Source: Ipomoea triloba
Taxonomy: Eukaryota; Streptophyta; Magnoliopsida; Solanales; Convolvulaceae
Length of the DNA: 64,000 nucleotides
Reading direction: 5' to 3'
Assembly: GCF_003576645.1 (NCBI RefSeq)
Contig: NC_044924.1
Coordinates: forward strand, 1,415,159-1,479,158
Shown: piece by piece, positions 44,237-56,473 of the stretch
Numbering within the stretch: position 1 is the stretch's first letter
Layout of the letters: every line of letters starts with the position of its first letter
Program-made: the position numbers and the translations under genes
The notes under the pieces: model-generated
Seen by the model: the letters and a program-made list of their open reading frames with translations, nothing else
Database searches by the model: none
What the model was told of the DNA's origin: nothing

Positions 44237-47200
44237 TTAACCTCCACTACCAAATGATGGATGGGGATGGTTATGGTGTGAATGAACTCTATATTGGTCA
44301 TTGGATGCCAACAGATTCACCTGCAAATTACAGGGCATAAGCATACGCGAGAAGGAACTGATAGATAGTATGTGCCGTGGCCAACATATTGAATTGCCTT
44401 ACTAACCTTAACAATTTCTGAAACTGAACTTGGACGCGTATAGGCTGCTAAGAAGCTCATGTTGAAGTCCTGGAGGTGTTGCAAAGAATGTAATGTTAAA
44501 CAAGTTGACAACTTTTCTGGAAAAATTATAGGAACAAAGCCTCCAACAGAATATATAGTAGGAAGGAAGATGTAAGACTGGGGTCATTGACTCAAACGAG
44601 CAGATTTTGGATGTAGAGGATGAAACACCTTTCATAACTTTGACAAAAATAAGCAAAACTCTTTTGTGAGATGCATTTACCAAACACGTTTAAGGGAGAA
44701 ACGCATTTAGCTAAAGCGTGTTTTAAGGAGAAACGCATTTAGCTAACGCGTGTTTTAGGGAGAAACGCATTTAGCTAACGCGTGTTTCAGGGAGAAACGC
44801 ATTTAGCTAACGCGTTTTTCAGGGAGAAACGCATTTAGCTAACGCGTTTTTCAGGGAGAAACGCATTTAGCTAACGCGTGTTTGGGAGAAATGCATTTAG
44901 CTAACGCGTTTTTCAGGGAGAAACACATTTAGCTAACGCGTTTCAGGTAGAAATGCATTTAGCTAACACGTTTCAAGTAGAAACGCATTTAGCTAACGTG
45001 TTTCTAGTTGAAACGCATCGTTTCAGGTAGAAATGTGTATTAGGTAGAAACACATTTAGCTAACGCTTTTTAGGTAGAAACGTGTTTTAGGTAGAAATGC
45101 ATTTAGCTAACGCATTTCAGGTAGAAACCCATTTAGCTAACGTGTTTCAAGTAGAAAGCGCATTTAGCTAACGTGTTTCATGTAGAAATGCATTTAGCTA
45201 ACATGTTTATGGTTGAAAAGCATTTAGCTAACACGTTTCAAGTTTTAGGTAGAAACGCATTTAGCTAAAGTGTTTCAGGTAGAAACACACTTAGCTAAAA
45301 CGTTTTAGGTAGAAATGCATATAGATAACATATTTCATCTAGAAACGCATTTAGCTAATACGTGAAACTTGGTAGAAACGCTTATAACAAACGTGTTTCA
45401 CTTGAATTTCTAATTTTCGCTAAGCCCAAAATTAGAAATTCAAGTGAAACGCATTAGCAAATGAGTTTCTCCTTGAAACACATCTCACAAAAGAATTTTG
45501 CCTATTTTGGTCCAAGTTATTGTAAGAGTTGCCACATTTTAAATCTGCCTATTTTAGTCCATGATTTGACAATCATAAGAAATTAAAGATTCTTCACTTT
45601 CATACACGTATTTTAACATAAAAAGAAAAAGTGAAGGCATCATTCAATAAAAGGGAACTCACTCTGAAAGGGTCACCCCTCAAAGATTGAACAAACATAG
45701 ATGCTCCTGAACCTTTTCCCTGAGGAAAATCAGATAGTGCACTCAGTGTTAAAGATAAAATTGTATCCCATGCATCACACTGCCCTTCCCATGATCTTTA
45801 AATCAAATGCTATATCAATATAATAGAGTACCTCCAAAGATACATCTCTAAGTCGCCTCCCCGTTTGAGCACAGCAGATACGAATGACATGCTCATCACA
45901 ACTTCCACTGATAACATAATCTCTCCCATTCATGTAATAAGATCGAGTGTAATTCTGTGAACTGCCAGTTGAAGCAATACCAAAATCCAAGTGAAGCCTC
46001 CCATCAACAGCCAATAGTTGTTTCACCTGTCATGATATCCTCTAGTCTCAAAAACAGCTGGAACATGATACTTATGAGAATTTAATTCTAGCAGCGTGTA
46101 TTAAATAATTTCCAATTAATACAACTCCTTCACACAAACAATTGTTTCTAAGAGCATCCTCAATAGCCAAATTTTTGCAAAAATTTTAAGATGCCACTTA
46201 AGAGAGGAGGGAGGGAAAAAAGTTTTCTTAAAAAAAAAAAAAAGAGAAGTGAAAAAGCTATGTTAACGCGCCCAGCAGGCGCATGTAATGCACGCGCTCG
46301 ACTGGGCGCTGCTGTCTCCGCAGCTGGCATGCACGCGGAGGAGGGAAAATTTCTTTTATTTTTGGGTGGGTCCCACTTTGCGGATGCTCTAAGGCTAGAG
46401 TACTTATAACACATAATTGGCATAGGTAAATGGACTATTCATAATTATTTCCCTCACAATACCATAGAATAACTTGTCCAGAGTTGTATTTAATCATCCT
46501 CTTGCATCTAATTCAAATGCTTAGCGATAATTGAAATTCAATGCTTGATTAACAGGATTCTGTATTATTTATGAATTAGTTGAATCCATGGTTCTACTAT
46601 ATTCTTTACGGTTATCCTTAAAATCCAAAGCAGTATATACTGAAATTGTTCAAAGCATATTACAAGTACATGCTAACTCCACATCAAGCAAAGTAATGCA
46701 TTAAATTGTCAAAAGGATTGTTTTAAAAAAAAATTGTCAAAAGGATTATTTTTTTTAAAATACTAAATAAAAAGTTCACCTCATTATCAACAGCTGAAAC
46801 TAGAAGATAGTGATCATCTGGAGAAAAGCAAACCATTACATTCCCGCGAGAGCTTGAAGCAGTATAGCAAGGGTGGATTGGTTTCTGTCTCAAATCCCAC
46901 AGCTTAACATCCTGATCAAATGATGAAGTGGCAAAAATGGACGGGGAGTGGTTTGAAAACTTAACAACATTGATATGTTCTTGATGCATATCATCAAACA
47001 CCTGTAAACGTCTTCCACTGCTTATATCATACAAGGCAACATGCTTTGAGTATCCACTTGCAAGAAACAGTTCATCAGTTGAATTAGCATGAACAGACGT
47101 TAACTGGTCAAAATCATCAAAAGTAACTGAGCTAGCACTCTGATAAGCGCCTGTCGTTGTCATAGCCATACACTGGATATCATACAATCTCAGCAAACCA

Positions 47201-50200
47201 TTATCAGAACCAGCAATGACCTGAAATTTAACAGAACAATGAGGGAGATGGAAAAGCACATGAAGTCTCACACGATTCACATTGGACAAGGATTTCATCA
47301 GTATAGGATCAAGAAACCTTGATTTCAACAATATAAACATTATGATCAAATGTGGACATCTGATAAAATTACAGCATAGTTTTAGTGCTTCTTTGGCCCA
47401 ACTTATTCTGCAGCTTATCTGCTCCAAAGTGCAGATGCTAGGCCAAATTGTAAACATATAAAAAAGGTCTTAGAAGCCAGATAAGATGAAAAAGGCCCAG
47501 TTTCGATGAGCTTATTTTCAGCTTATCAATTGATGTAAACAATTATGCTAATTTTGTATTGCATTTGGATAGGCTTATAAAAAGTGTGTAAGGCTTTTGA
47601 AAAGCTGATCAGTTAAATGCAAACCCTTTAAAACTATTTAAAGTTTATTAAAAGGTGCTTATCTTAAAAGTTAAAAGCACATGTTTTTTAGCTGTTTATC
47701 CAAACAGAGCCAAAATTTCTTTTTTCAATGAACTTCCAAATTAAGGCTTTTTAGAAAAAGAATGTTTCTAACAAGTTCAACAGAAAACTCAGAAATAATT
47801 AAATAAAATTTGGCATGCCTTTGAAGGGTGTTTTTTAAGCCAGCACAATCCCAGAACACTGTTCATTGCTCCAAGTGAAGGAATATGACCAATGACTTTC
47901 TCACTCTCATGGTTTATAACAACCACTTCCCCATCCAGCGTTCCAAAAACCATAAGGCTTGCATCAGATGGATGATACTCGAACTGCCGCGGACGGAAGC
48001 CTCTTCTTTCCTCCCTTTGTGTGTTTCCAGAAATGCACAGGGGATGCACAGCAGGCCATGCACAAGAACCCACTTTGGCAGCAGACAATGACCTGGAATA
48101 GTAGTGCTGTGTATTTCCCGATTGATAAGATAGCTTTTTCCTTGAGGAGAAGGTACAACTGTGTTTTTCTCTAACTTCACGCTTCTGCAATATACTAATG
48201 ATACCCTCTTTGGCCGTTCTCTTGTATGGCAAGTACTCAAAATGTAATTTAAAGATGAAATTTGCCCTCTCTCTGTCAAACTCACCAATATGCAAATTAT
48301 CAAGAATTTTCAAGTTTGGCAATGAAGCTATCATGTACTCCCTGTAGTGCTTCTCATAACAGATTGGCGATGAATGACGAGAAATGTGCCTCATTGAGGA
48401 AATGTGTAGCCTAGACCTTGGGATGTATAAACTGGAACTGGCTTCATCATTTTGTGTTCCCCATGTGCCGAAAGAAATCTGTCAATTAGGAAAAGCATTT
48501 AGTATTTAAATCATGTTTCCCAAAAACCTAAAGATGATGATGCTTGGAAATCAATCAATCAAGAAATGTACTGATGTTGAATCCTATAAAAACCTCACAC
48601 CAGCATTATCAATAGGTTTGATTTCTAATGGTGTAAAAGAAGAATTTAATTAAACAACAAGATAAGCTAAGCATACGGTGAAACGTGAGGCAGGCCACAA
48701 AAAAAAAAAAAAAGAGAAAACATAACACAGCTTGGATAGAGCAGCCCAATTTATGTGCATAGACATTTAACCATATGCATACAACTCAACAGTAGAAGTT
48801 CACAGGTATGTTAAAATATATCAGTACACTAAGATTCAGATAAGATCAAAGGTGACGCATGACTATTATAATAAACATGAAAAGGCCTTTGTCAGGAGGT
48901 GCAAATATGATGTGCTCAATACAAACACAATTGATGAATTGCCAATACGGAGGGTTCATTAAGCATAATAAACACATAAAATTTGCCTTCTGTACCCCAA
49001 GAAAACAAAAGAGAGAAGATGCCCATATGTTCATGGTTATACCTCATTTTGTAGATTAACCAGATCATTCCAGACAGGAGGTAAATCAGGCAACTGTTCC
49101 AGAAAACTCAAGTCCCGACCTTGACTGGAAAAGTCTACATCACTGTCATGATCAGAAGAATCGTCTGACATGCTTCTCAGATCATGGTTTCTGCTAGTAC
49201 AAATATCTTCATTGTCAACATTGATTTGTCGATATGCAAAACCTTCACCACTGATACGTGGGACTTCTAAGTGTAGACCAAAATCCAGATGACCTGAGTC
49301 TGAATGGTTATTCCTTCCAGATGATGTAGGATACTGCCATGTATCAAAACCAGGTAAACGATTTTGAAAGCGCAGTTCAACCAAGGAAGGGAGCTTGGCA
49401 AGTGCAGAACTTGTTGTCCATAAATTAGAGATTCTTGTCTCACACAATGAAAGGCACTTCAAATTTGGCATACATGTAAAGCAATCCTCGCGGAAATTAG
49501 AGAGTGAAGCACTGAAATCCAAGTTAAGTGTGTGCATCCACAGAAAACTCCCAGCCATGTTGAGCTTCCGGAAATGAGATGACCTCAGGTTTAAGACTTG
49601 GCATGTCAATCCATGTTGAGCAAGGTCCCTACAGAAATATCTAAACAGATTGAAAGGAGGAGATAAAAGTATTCCATGGAAGACAGCATGTCTACAGAAA
49701 GTCACATAAACAGCTTCATTCTTAAGTCAAACAAGTGAAAAAGCAGCCATGCCCTAACTAAGAAATGACTACATCACTAGTTAAGGCAAAACATTCCTTG
49801 ATATATTGAGTTGCATTTTACAGGCTTAAAAAAAACTATAGATTTTTTATAAAAATATCAGAAACACAGAAAATAACTGGAATCAATACGTACAGCAGGA
49901 AGTCCTTCCCAAATAGAATATCCTGGAGATCAACAACTCGAAGCTTCCTACTCACAGCCCGCAAAAATAATATAACACGATCCCCACTCAAGGTACATGT
50001 CGACCTAGTAATTATGTCTACTGCATCAATGTCCGAAGCATCAATTTCCCTCAACAATTCAAGAAGTGGCTGGAAATCAACATCTCCAATATCATCTAGC
50101 ACAATGACAAGGATAGTTGGCTCACGGAATGCTTTGTTCCACCTGACCTGAAGATAACCATTGACATACATTTCAGTACCATAGGCCCATAGCAATGCAG

Positions 50201-50745
50201 ATTTAGAGAAACAGTCAATAAATTCAGTAGCAAGAAACACACCAGTGATGGAAAAGTGGAAAGCAAAGGTGCAAACTATTAAACAAGACGCACCTTGAAG
50301 AGAGCTGAAAGAACTGAATGATTAGGAACAACTCCGCTCTCCCGGCAGGAATTATAGTACCTGGACTCAATTCCATTAAATTATAACAGCACCTAAAGCA
50401 TTGTAAGGTGCGTACAATGGAAGAAGAAAGTACATATAGCACAGAGAAAGTGATTAAACATTTAAACGAAATACTATACAACTGAAGAAAAAGTACTCAA
50501 TCAAAACACTAATGTAACTGCATTTCGCATAAATTTCCACAATCCTGGTCCATCAAATAGTATCAGAAGGGATATGGAGAATGGAAAAATGAAAAATCGA
50601 AACAATACACTGTATAGCTGGAAAACAAAAATCATCGCAGCAAAATCGAAACATAGCAGGCAGAATATTGGAGAAAGGTCAAATCTAGGAAAATTTTGTT
50701 AGAATTACGTTACCTCGTCTCTAAGTACTGTGTATCGGTGGCCAT
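44237..50745 (-). CDS. LRR-like plus WD40-repeat protein of unknown specific function, 812 aa
   Basis: Minus-strand exons: 50745-50714, 50360-50294, 50147-49894, 49628-49043, 48478-47819, 47220-46780, 46026-45832, 45719-45663, 44469-44407 and 44320-44237. Phases fit throughout, giving 812 residues. The N-terminal half has leucine-rich segments (TCQVLNLRSSHF, MHTLNLDFSASL, MPNLKCLSLCETRISNLW, LPSLVELRFQN) and an LRR-cap-like YREYMIASLPNLKILDNLHI. The C-terminal half has about four or five WD40 blades, for example VIAGSDNGLLRLYDIQ, IFATSSFDQDVKLWDLRQ and DYVISGSCDEHVIRICCAQT. WD40 propellers are protein-binding platforms; combination with LRRs suggests a scaffold, but no pathway can be named. 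The tail is His- and Pro-rich. Nine-intron structure is normal except intron 5, which appears to use a GC donor. Introns 5, 6 and 8 carry inserted elements. Confidence 0.88.
44583..45564. mobile_element. Inverted-repeat (MITE/fold-back-like) element with a minisatellite expanded inside its left arm
   Basis: Outer ends match as inverted repeats: left TCATTGACTC...GCAGATTTTG, then ATAACTTTGACAAAAATAAG and CTTTTGTGAGATG; right, read in reverse complement, TCATGGACTA...GCAGATTTAA, then ATAACTTGGACCAAAATAGG and CTTTTGTGAGATG. The centre is a perfect 23-bp stem (45395-45417 with 45428-45450) around a 10-base loop. The right half is only about 140 bp; the left is about 840 bp because a repeat unit in it has multiplied. 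The whole element is in intron 8 of the LRR-WD40 gene. No coding capacity. Superfamily not assigned. Confidence 0.75.
44693..45360. repeat. Minisatellite, about 20 units of roughly 32 bp
   Basis: The unit reads AGAAACGCATTTAGCTAACG followed by CGTTTTTCAGGG or a variant. Units near 44700-44930 are very similar; those toward 45360 diverge more and vary in length. Many units contain ACGCGT. The right arm of the surrounding element contains one inverted relative of the unit (GGAGAAACTCATTTGCTAAT in reverse complement), which points to the origin of the repeat. Confidence 0.92.
46152..46389. mobile_element. PIF/Harbinger-like MITE in intron 6 of the LRR-WD40 gene
   Basis: Ends GAGCATCC and GGATGCTC are inverted and flanked on both sides by TAA (46149-46151 and 46390-46392). 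The body is 238 bp, has an A-run and a GC-rich centre (GCGCCCAGCAGGCGC is palindromic-like). The terminal repeat is short, so the superfamily is tentative. Confidence 0.65.
47494..47711. mobile_element. Possible small MITE in intron 5 of the LRR-WD40 gene
   Basis: GGCCCAGTTTCGATGAGCTT at the left and TTATCCAAACAGAGCC at the right are roughly inverted (GGCYCWGTTTSGAT), and the body repeats GCTTAT/ATAAGC blocks. No clean target duplication is seen. Confidence 0.45.
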
Positions 50746-52873
50746 GGCCGTCGACCGGCGGTTGCTCAGGTGAGATCAGAAAGCCGCGAGGCAAATTCAG
50801 GAATACTTCGGAAATATAAACTAGCGCCCCGGTTCTAAAAGCTACGGATTTAACGATGTTAAGGTGTAACGGTGGTCGGTCAAGCCCACGGTTTGACGGT
50901 GATTCCGAACTGGCGGTTCCCGGTTTAGAAAACGATTGAACCGGAACTGGATCTTGCATAAAGGTTCAACCTCTACTTCTAGACTTGGCGGTTCTGGTTT
51001 GAAATATTAAAAAAATATATATATTCAATAAGAAAAATACTATATGGACTTTCCACTTCTAGATCCACATGAAGAAAATATCATATTCTTATTTGTCACA
51101 TCATGAAGTAAAAGTGAGGTAATTGAATTTGAAAGTACATATAGCAAAATTATATGAAATATTTTAACTTCAAAATTGAACTGAAAAAAATAAAAATAAT
51201 TGGGGAAATGGTCAAATAAACACTAAATTATACTTGAAAAGTCAACTAGGTCCCTAAACTTTTAAAATGTGCAATTACATGTTATATCACGGTAATGAAC
51301 TCCAATAATCGGTAATTGACCTGCTATTACAGGTCATTCCTTTTCCGGCATCATTTCAGGCGAGTGTCTGGCGACACTGAACCGTCGCCGGTTGCATTTT
51401 TCGGCGGAAGTTGACCACACCAGTGATTCAACCAGAATATAAAGTTATGAAATTGTGAATATAGAGTTCTAAAATTGTGAACTTGAACTTGGGTCCATCT
51501 TGCAAAGTGGACCTGAGTCCATGGCATAACAACCGCCCCACAGTCACGATGGGCCAGATTGTGAGATGGACGTACATTGGGCCGTGTGGTTGTCGAGCAT
51601 AGAAGGCCCATCTTAATGCCTTACGACAAGCACCTAATAGTGGATATTAAAGCAGATATTTGTTTATGGGCTACAGCCCATTTGGAAGTACAACTGGGGC
51701 CCAGAGTTGCTTCTGATGTCTGAACTGCCGTCTCCTGGATAATACAACTGGGGGCCAAAAGTTTGTAATATAATTGATTTTTTCGTTAATAAATTCAGTT
51801 TTATCAGTTAAAATGTATATATTTAAAATTATATTAAAATTTAAAAGTTATCTTATGGTCTAGACGACTAGACGTGCGACCTAGTTCAACGAGGGCTTGG
51901 TCTATGAGGCTGTTAGCCTGTTACAATGTGTTCAGATATTTGTTTGTCCCAAAAAAGAAAAAAAAAATGTGTTCAGATATTTTCAGAACTCGGAGATAAT
52001 TGGTTCCGTGCAATTCGTGTGCGTGGCTATGGCCTATTGTGTACGTTAGGCTATATATAAATAGCTTGTAGGTTGTCATATTTAGACAATACATCATGTA
52101 ATTTTAGGAATTATCCATTGATTTTTTATATTTATTAATTTTTAATTGAATTTGACTATTGACATTTATCAATTTTTATTATTGACTTTCAATTTGAGTA
52201 TAAATGATCTCTTAACTCTTGATTTTGCTCTAACTTTTGTCCTCCAGTTAAATATAAGTTTAGTAAATATTAAGGGTTGAGTAAAATTAGTTGAGTTGGT
52301 CAATAATTAATTTGGTGACTGCAAGATTTCAAGTTTGATAGGCATAACATTAAGGAGTATTGATTGGAAAAATGTTATGCTCGTCTAACTTGTACTTGAC
52401 ACTCAAATTGCCTTATAAAGTGATTACAAATTGCACACAATAACAACGGCTAAAAGGCAAGTAATTATGACCAACCATAATGGACATACCATGCTACTTT
52501 CATTTTTCTTTTCCAAAATAAACAAATAAAATAAAAAGTGAGAACACATTTATATTAGATCAAACCCGCATTTCTTTATAATGTGCAGAGAAGACTCATT
52601 CAAAGTATTTAAGATTCATATGTTTTAAGCTAGGCATATAAGCATACAAAATGTATGTCTCACTTATATATGAGAATTCAAATATATTTTGATTCGCCCT
52701 AAATTGGTAGAAGATTGCTTTCAAAATAATCACTCACACATCAGTTTCAAGCGAAATTTTTCAACACATAACATGAAGACTTGAAAATGTGGTGAATGGG
52801 ATGAATGTGGAGAAGTTTGCAAAAAATGAAGAAGAAACCAAAGGTGCTTTAGATTTGTCGATTGCATGACTTT

Positions 52874-52900
52874 AGGAGGGGGTGGGGGGTGGGGGGTAGG
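52874..52900 (+). other. G-rich tract with quadruplex potential
   Basis: Runs of five, six and six G separated by single T (GGGGGTGGGGGGTGGGGGG) are followed by TAGG. The runs are long enough to supply four G3 tracts, so an intrastrand quadruplex is possible. No gene is adjacent. Confidence 0.6.
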
Positions 52901-53286
52901 CAATAATAGTGACTTTTATATGGCCATGCATGATGAGTGATGACAGAAATTCCATATATATTTGGTGTGCATGCACCCAATACAATCGACTTTAGGTGAT
53001 GAAAAGTGAAAGAAGGAAAAGGAAAGTGAAAGTATAGTAATATTGTACGTTGGAATCATGCATGGTGTGTGTGTGTGTATATTTGTATGGTAGGGTGATC
53101 GGATGGGTGAGGCCTGCACGTGCTGTGCCGCGTAAAGCACAAGGTAGGTTAGTTGTTGATGCGTCAACTACGTGTCATCAATTTCAATTCCCTCCGGACG
53201 GACCCATTATTATTATATTCTAATGCCATGCACCCATTTTTCCACCACATTTATGTCTATTCACACTTCTTCAAATATTACATTCT

Positions 53287-53645
53287 ACACCCTGTTGAAT
53301 CCCCCATCCCCGTCCAACAGAGTATCCGAAAGCATGTAAATCATAGTAACTCAACTCAGTTGACCTTTGCTTACTGTCCACAAAGAGCCCCCTCATTCTG
53401 AGAGATTATTCTCACACTATCGCTGGCGAGACTCGATCTCTAGTCTTTCTTCCGAAACTTCACCTACACTAAATGTTAAATCCCACATCCCCGTCCGACA
53501 AAATATCTCAAAGAATATAAATGATAGTAACTCAACTCAGCTAAATACAGAGGCTAAACATTTGCTTACTGCCCACAAGGAGCCCCTCATTTTGAGAGGT
53601 TGCTCCACATTGTGCTGATGAGACTCAATCCCTAGTATTTTTTCC
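53287..53645. repeat. Diverged tandem duplication, two units of about 190 bp
   Basis: Both units have CATCCCCGTCC, then AGTAACTCAACTCAG, TTTGCTTACTG, CACAA-GAGCCCC, and GAGACTC-ATC.CTAGT in the same order. The second unit has an extra AAATACAGAGGCTAAACA segment. Old local duplication. Confidence 0.75.
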
Positions 53646-53828
53646 CAAACTTCACCAATGTGACCAAATGAGCTGCTCATACTGGTTATATTTTTCATTT
53701 TTTGTTTTAAGGTGTGATTGACTCGTATTATGTGATTAATAATTTCATACATTCTATGTACAATAAACAAATTAAATAAAACATATAGTTGGTGGACTTG
53801 TCCCTCTAACAAATTCTTCATAACTTGA

Positions 53829-53829
<1 letters not shown>

Positions 53830-53873
<44 letters not shown>
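53830..53873. repeat. (TA)n microsatellite
   Basis: About 22 uninterrupted TA units. Confidence 0.95.
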
Positions 53874-53877
<4 letters not shown>

Positions 53878-55552
53878 GGGTGAACGGAGGCAGTTGCCTT
53901 CATTGTTTCATTATAGATCCGCCTATGGCCATATCATAAATAAAAATTAAAAATAAAGATGATTACAAAATTAAAATACACTAAAAACATGTAATCGTTT
54001 AACGAAATTGCTAAGGTTTTTCAATAACGGCGGGTTGTAGATTCAACTTACAAAGTGATATGTAAGAAATGACATGTCTTCTTTATTTGGTCCTAGACAA
54101 AAAGTAGAAAAAATAAAAGAGGAAAATCAGCTTTTAGATGCATTCCTGTTTGTTTATTTAATTGCAGATAGAGATACCAAAGAAACATATATATTATCCT
54201 TTCAGGCTTAAAGATACTAAAAGAGTAAAAGGTGGCAGTAAAGTGAGGTGGGATGGATGCTTGGTTTTGAAGGAATAGCAAGTTTGTCCGACAATTATGA
54301 ATAGTACAGTAGCTCCACTTGAGCCAATTATGAATCTCTTCAATTGTTCGGGTCACAATTTAATTTGTCAATTAATTCAAAATAAGCGTATAAAATTTAC
54401 TTTATTAACGGTCGTTGTAGAATGCAAGGTTCATTTTTTTTAATACAACTAACCTTATTATATTGTAGTATCTGTTCATTTATACTTTCTTATAACCTGT
54501 TGAAGCACAAAATTCTGTGATCAGTTGAAACACATCTAGATATTAATTTTCTTATTGAATCGCCAATATAGGAGCAGTGACGTTTGGACGTTTATTTGGC
54601 GTGGATGATAATAAGTGATGTTATGACAATTGACAGGCAACATTGCAAAAAGAATCAATAAAACATATCATGTTATATCAGAGTGCATTTCGTTAATTAA
54701 TCATTAGGACACGTGAAAACATAACGCATGTATTCCCAACCCGTCATTGAATTGGTTGCATAATTGGGTGTAAACTTGCGAGGTATTTATATTAGGAAAA
54801 GAAAATGACACAATTACTATATTGTGTGATGACATCTCAATCTGTTATTATTTCAAATGGGTGATCAGTTAAAAAAAAAAAAAAAAGAAATAGTTGTCTC
54901 ATGAATGACGCGTGTAGAACATGATTCTCGTACAATTTATTTGGATATGACTTTGTCAAAAGTGTTAGACAGACAAAGATGGATAAGATTTCCAGCAAAC
55001 CTTGTCATGGGATAATTCATTAACTTTGTGTAACAGCTATTAACTTTTTTCTTTTTTTTTTTGTATTAACTTTTTTTTTTTTTTTTTTTTGTAAATCAAA
55101 AGACAATTCATTGATATGATTCTTTGAAAATTGATTCGTCAATTATTTTTTAAAGAATTTCTATAATTTGATTGCACTTTTGCCTCATTAATTGTATCTA
55201 TTTTCATACATTTCAATTTTCTATTCGGATTTTGAGATTCCATCTTACCATTTTTATTTCTTGAACTTCCGCATTGAGTCTAGTTCAAAAAATTAGACTT
55301 TTAGCAATAGTTTGAAACTTAGAATAAATTTATGATCTTTATTTCTGGTCGGTTTATCTTAACATCTCATTTTGATGGTAATTTCATACTGCCATTGATT
55401 TCACAATTTGCTATTTTCATAACATCAATTCTAACGATGAGGACAAACCAACAATTCACTTAGGTCACTTTTGCTATTTAAAAGTTTCAACATACCATTA
55501 CCAAAGTAAAATTTATAAACTAATATTTTGATTTTGTTAATCACTTGAATTA

Positions 55553-55718
55553 TCTTTTTTTTTTTGAATATTATTGACCATGTTACATGTAGTATCTGTC
55601 CATATACTTTTTCAACCTACTAAAGCCCCAACAAAGTCAACATTGCCCCCACTAAGCCTTGAACCCATGACCTCCTACTTGGGAGAATCACTTCATGCCG
55701 CTTGACCACAAAGCCTTT
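55553..55718 (-). mobile_element. tRNA-derived SINE, best copy in the window
   Basis: On the minus strand it starts GGCTTTGTGGTCAAGCGGC (A-box), continues AGTGATTCTCCCAAGTAGG, has the B-box-like GTCATGGGTTCAAGGC, and ends in an A-run (T-run at 55553-55566 on the plus strand). Length and layout are typical of plant SINEs. Related pieces are at 33665-33795 and 19377-19492. Confidence 0.7.
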
Positions 55719-56473
55719 GACACTTTTGTTATCTTATTGGTATTGTGGTTATTATCATTACATCATAAGAAGGGAATTGAGATTGAAATACCAATGTAAT
55801 AATAAATGCATTCTAAAAATGAGATTGAAATACCAATGTAATAATCTTATTTCATCCTTTATCAATTATCATCCTATCTTATCTTATTATATAAACGGTG
55901 CATTAAAGTCTCATTTTTGACTGATTAATTATAGTGTTATTTTTATTTTTTGTCTTAATTTTTTTTTTTTTTGACTGCTCCGTATTTTGTGTCTGTAAAG
56001 TTTTAACGAAAATGAGGTGAGGTGGGGCCACGGAACATTTCGGCGCGTGAGGCACGTGCCGACTTCCCCCACATATCACACAAACCAGCCGGCTAGCATT
56101 CACAATTTCACACTGTGAGACTCTTTCTTGCTCACACCAGTCTTCTTCTTCTTCCTCGCTCTCTCTCGTAAACTGCATTTTCTTCTAGAATATTCCTCTG
56201 CGATTCATATCTTAGTTCGATGATTTTAGCTTCTGGAAAACCTAGATTTTCCGTACATTGCATAGACATTGCATCGGCTTCCGCATACTCGTTTTCGTGT
56301 TTTATTTCTCTCTGATTTTACGTTCGTTTTTTGTTTTTTGTTTTGTTTTTTTGGTGGGATTTTTAGGTTTGAATCTGTGGATGGAAGTTTTTCCATGAGA
56401 ACTAGTAAGTTACATTGTTATTGTTTCCCGCTCTGAGAGTGCGTTGCGGATTGAGCTTGGTTAGGTATAGGAA

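Larger units (their letters stand above)
50746..56473. other. Gene-free spacer between the divergent LRR-WD40 and DUF620 genes
   Basis: The first few hundred bases are the LRR-WD40 promoter and the last 450 bp (with a CTT/CT-rich leader near 56140-56166) belong to the DUF620 gene. Between them are AT-rich sequence, a G-rich tract, a TA microsatellite, a diverged duplication and a SINE-like copy, listed separately. Confidence 0.65.
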
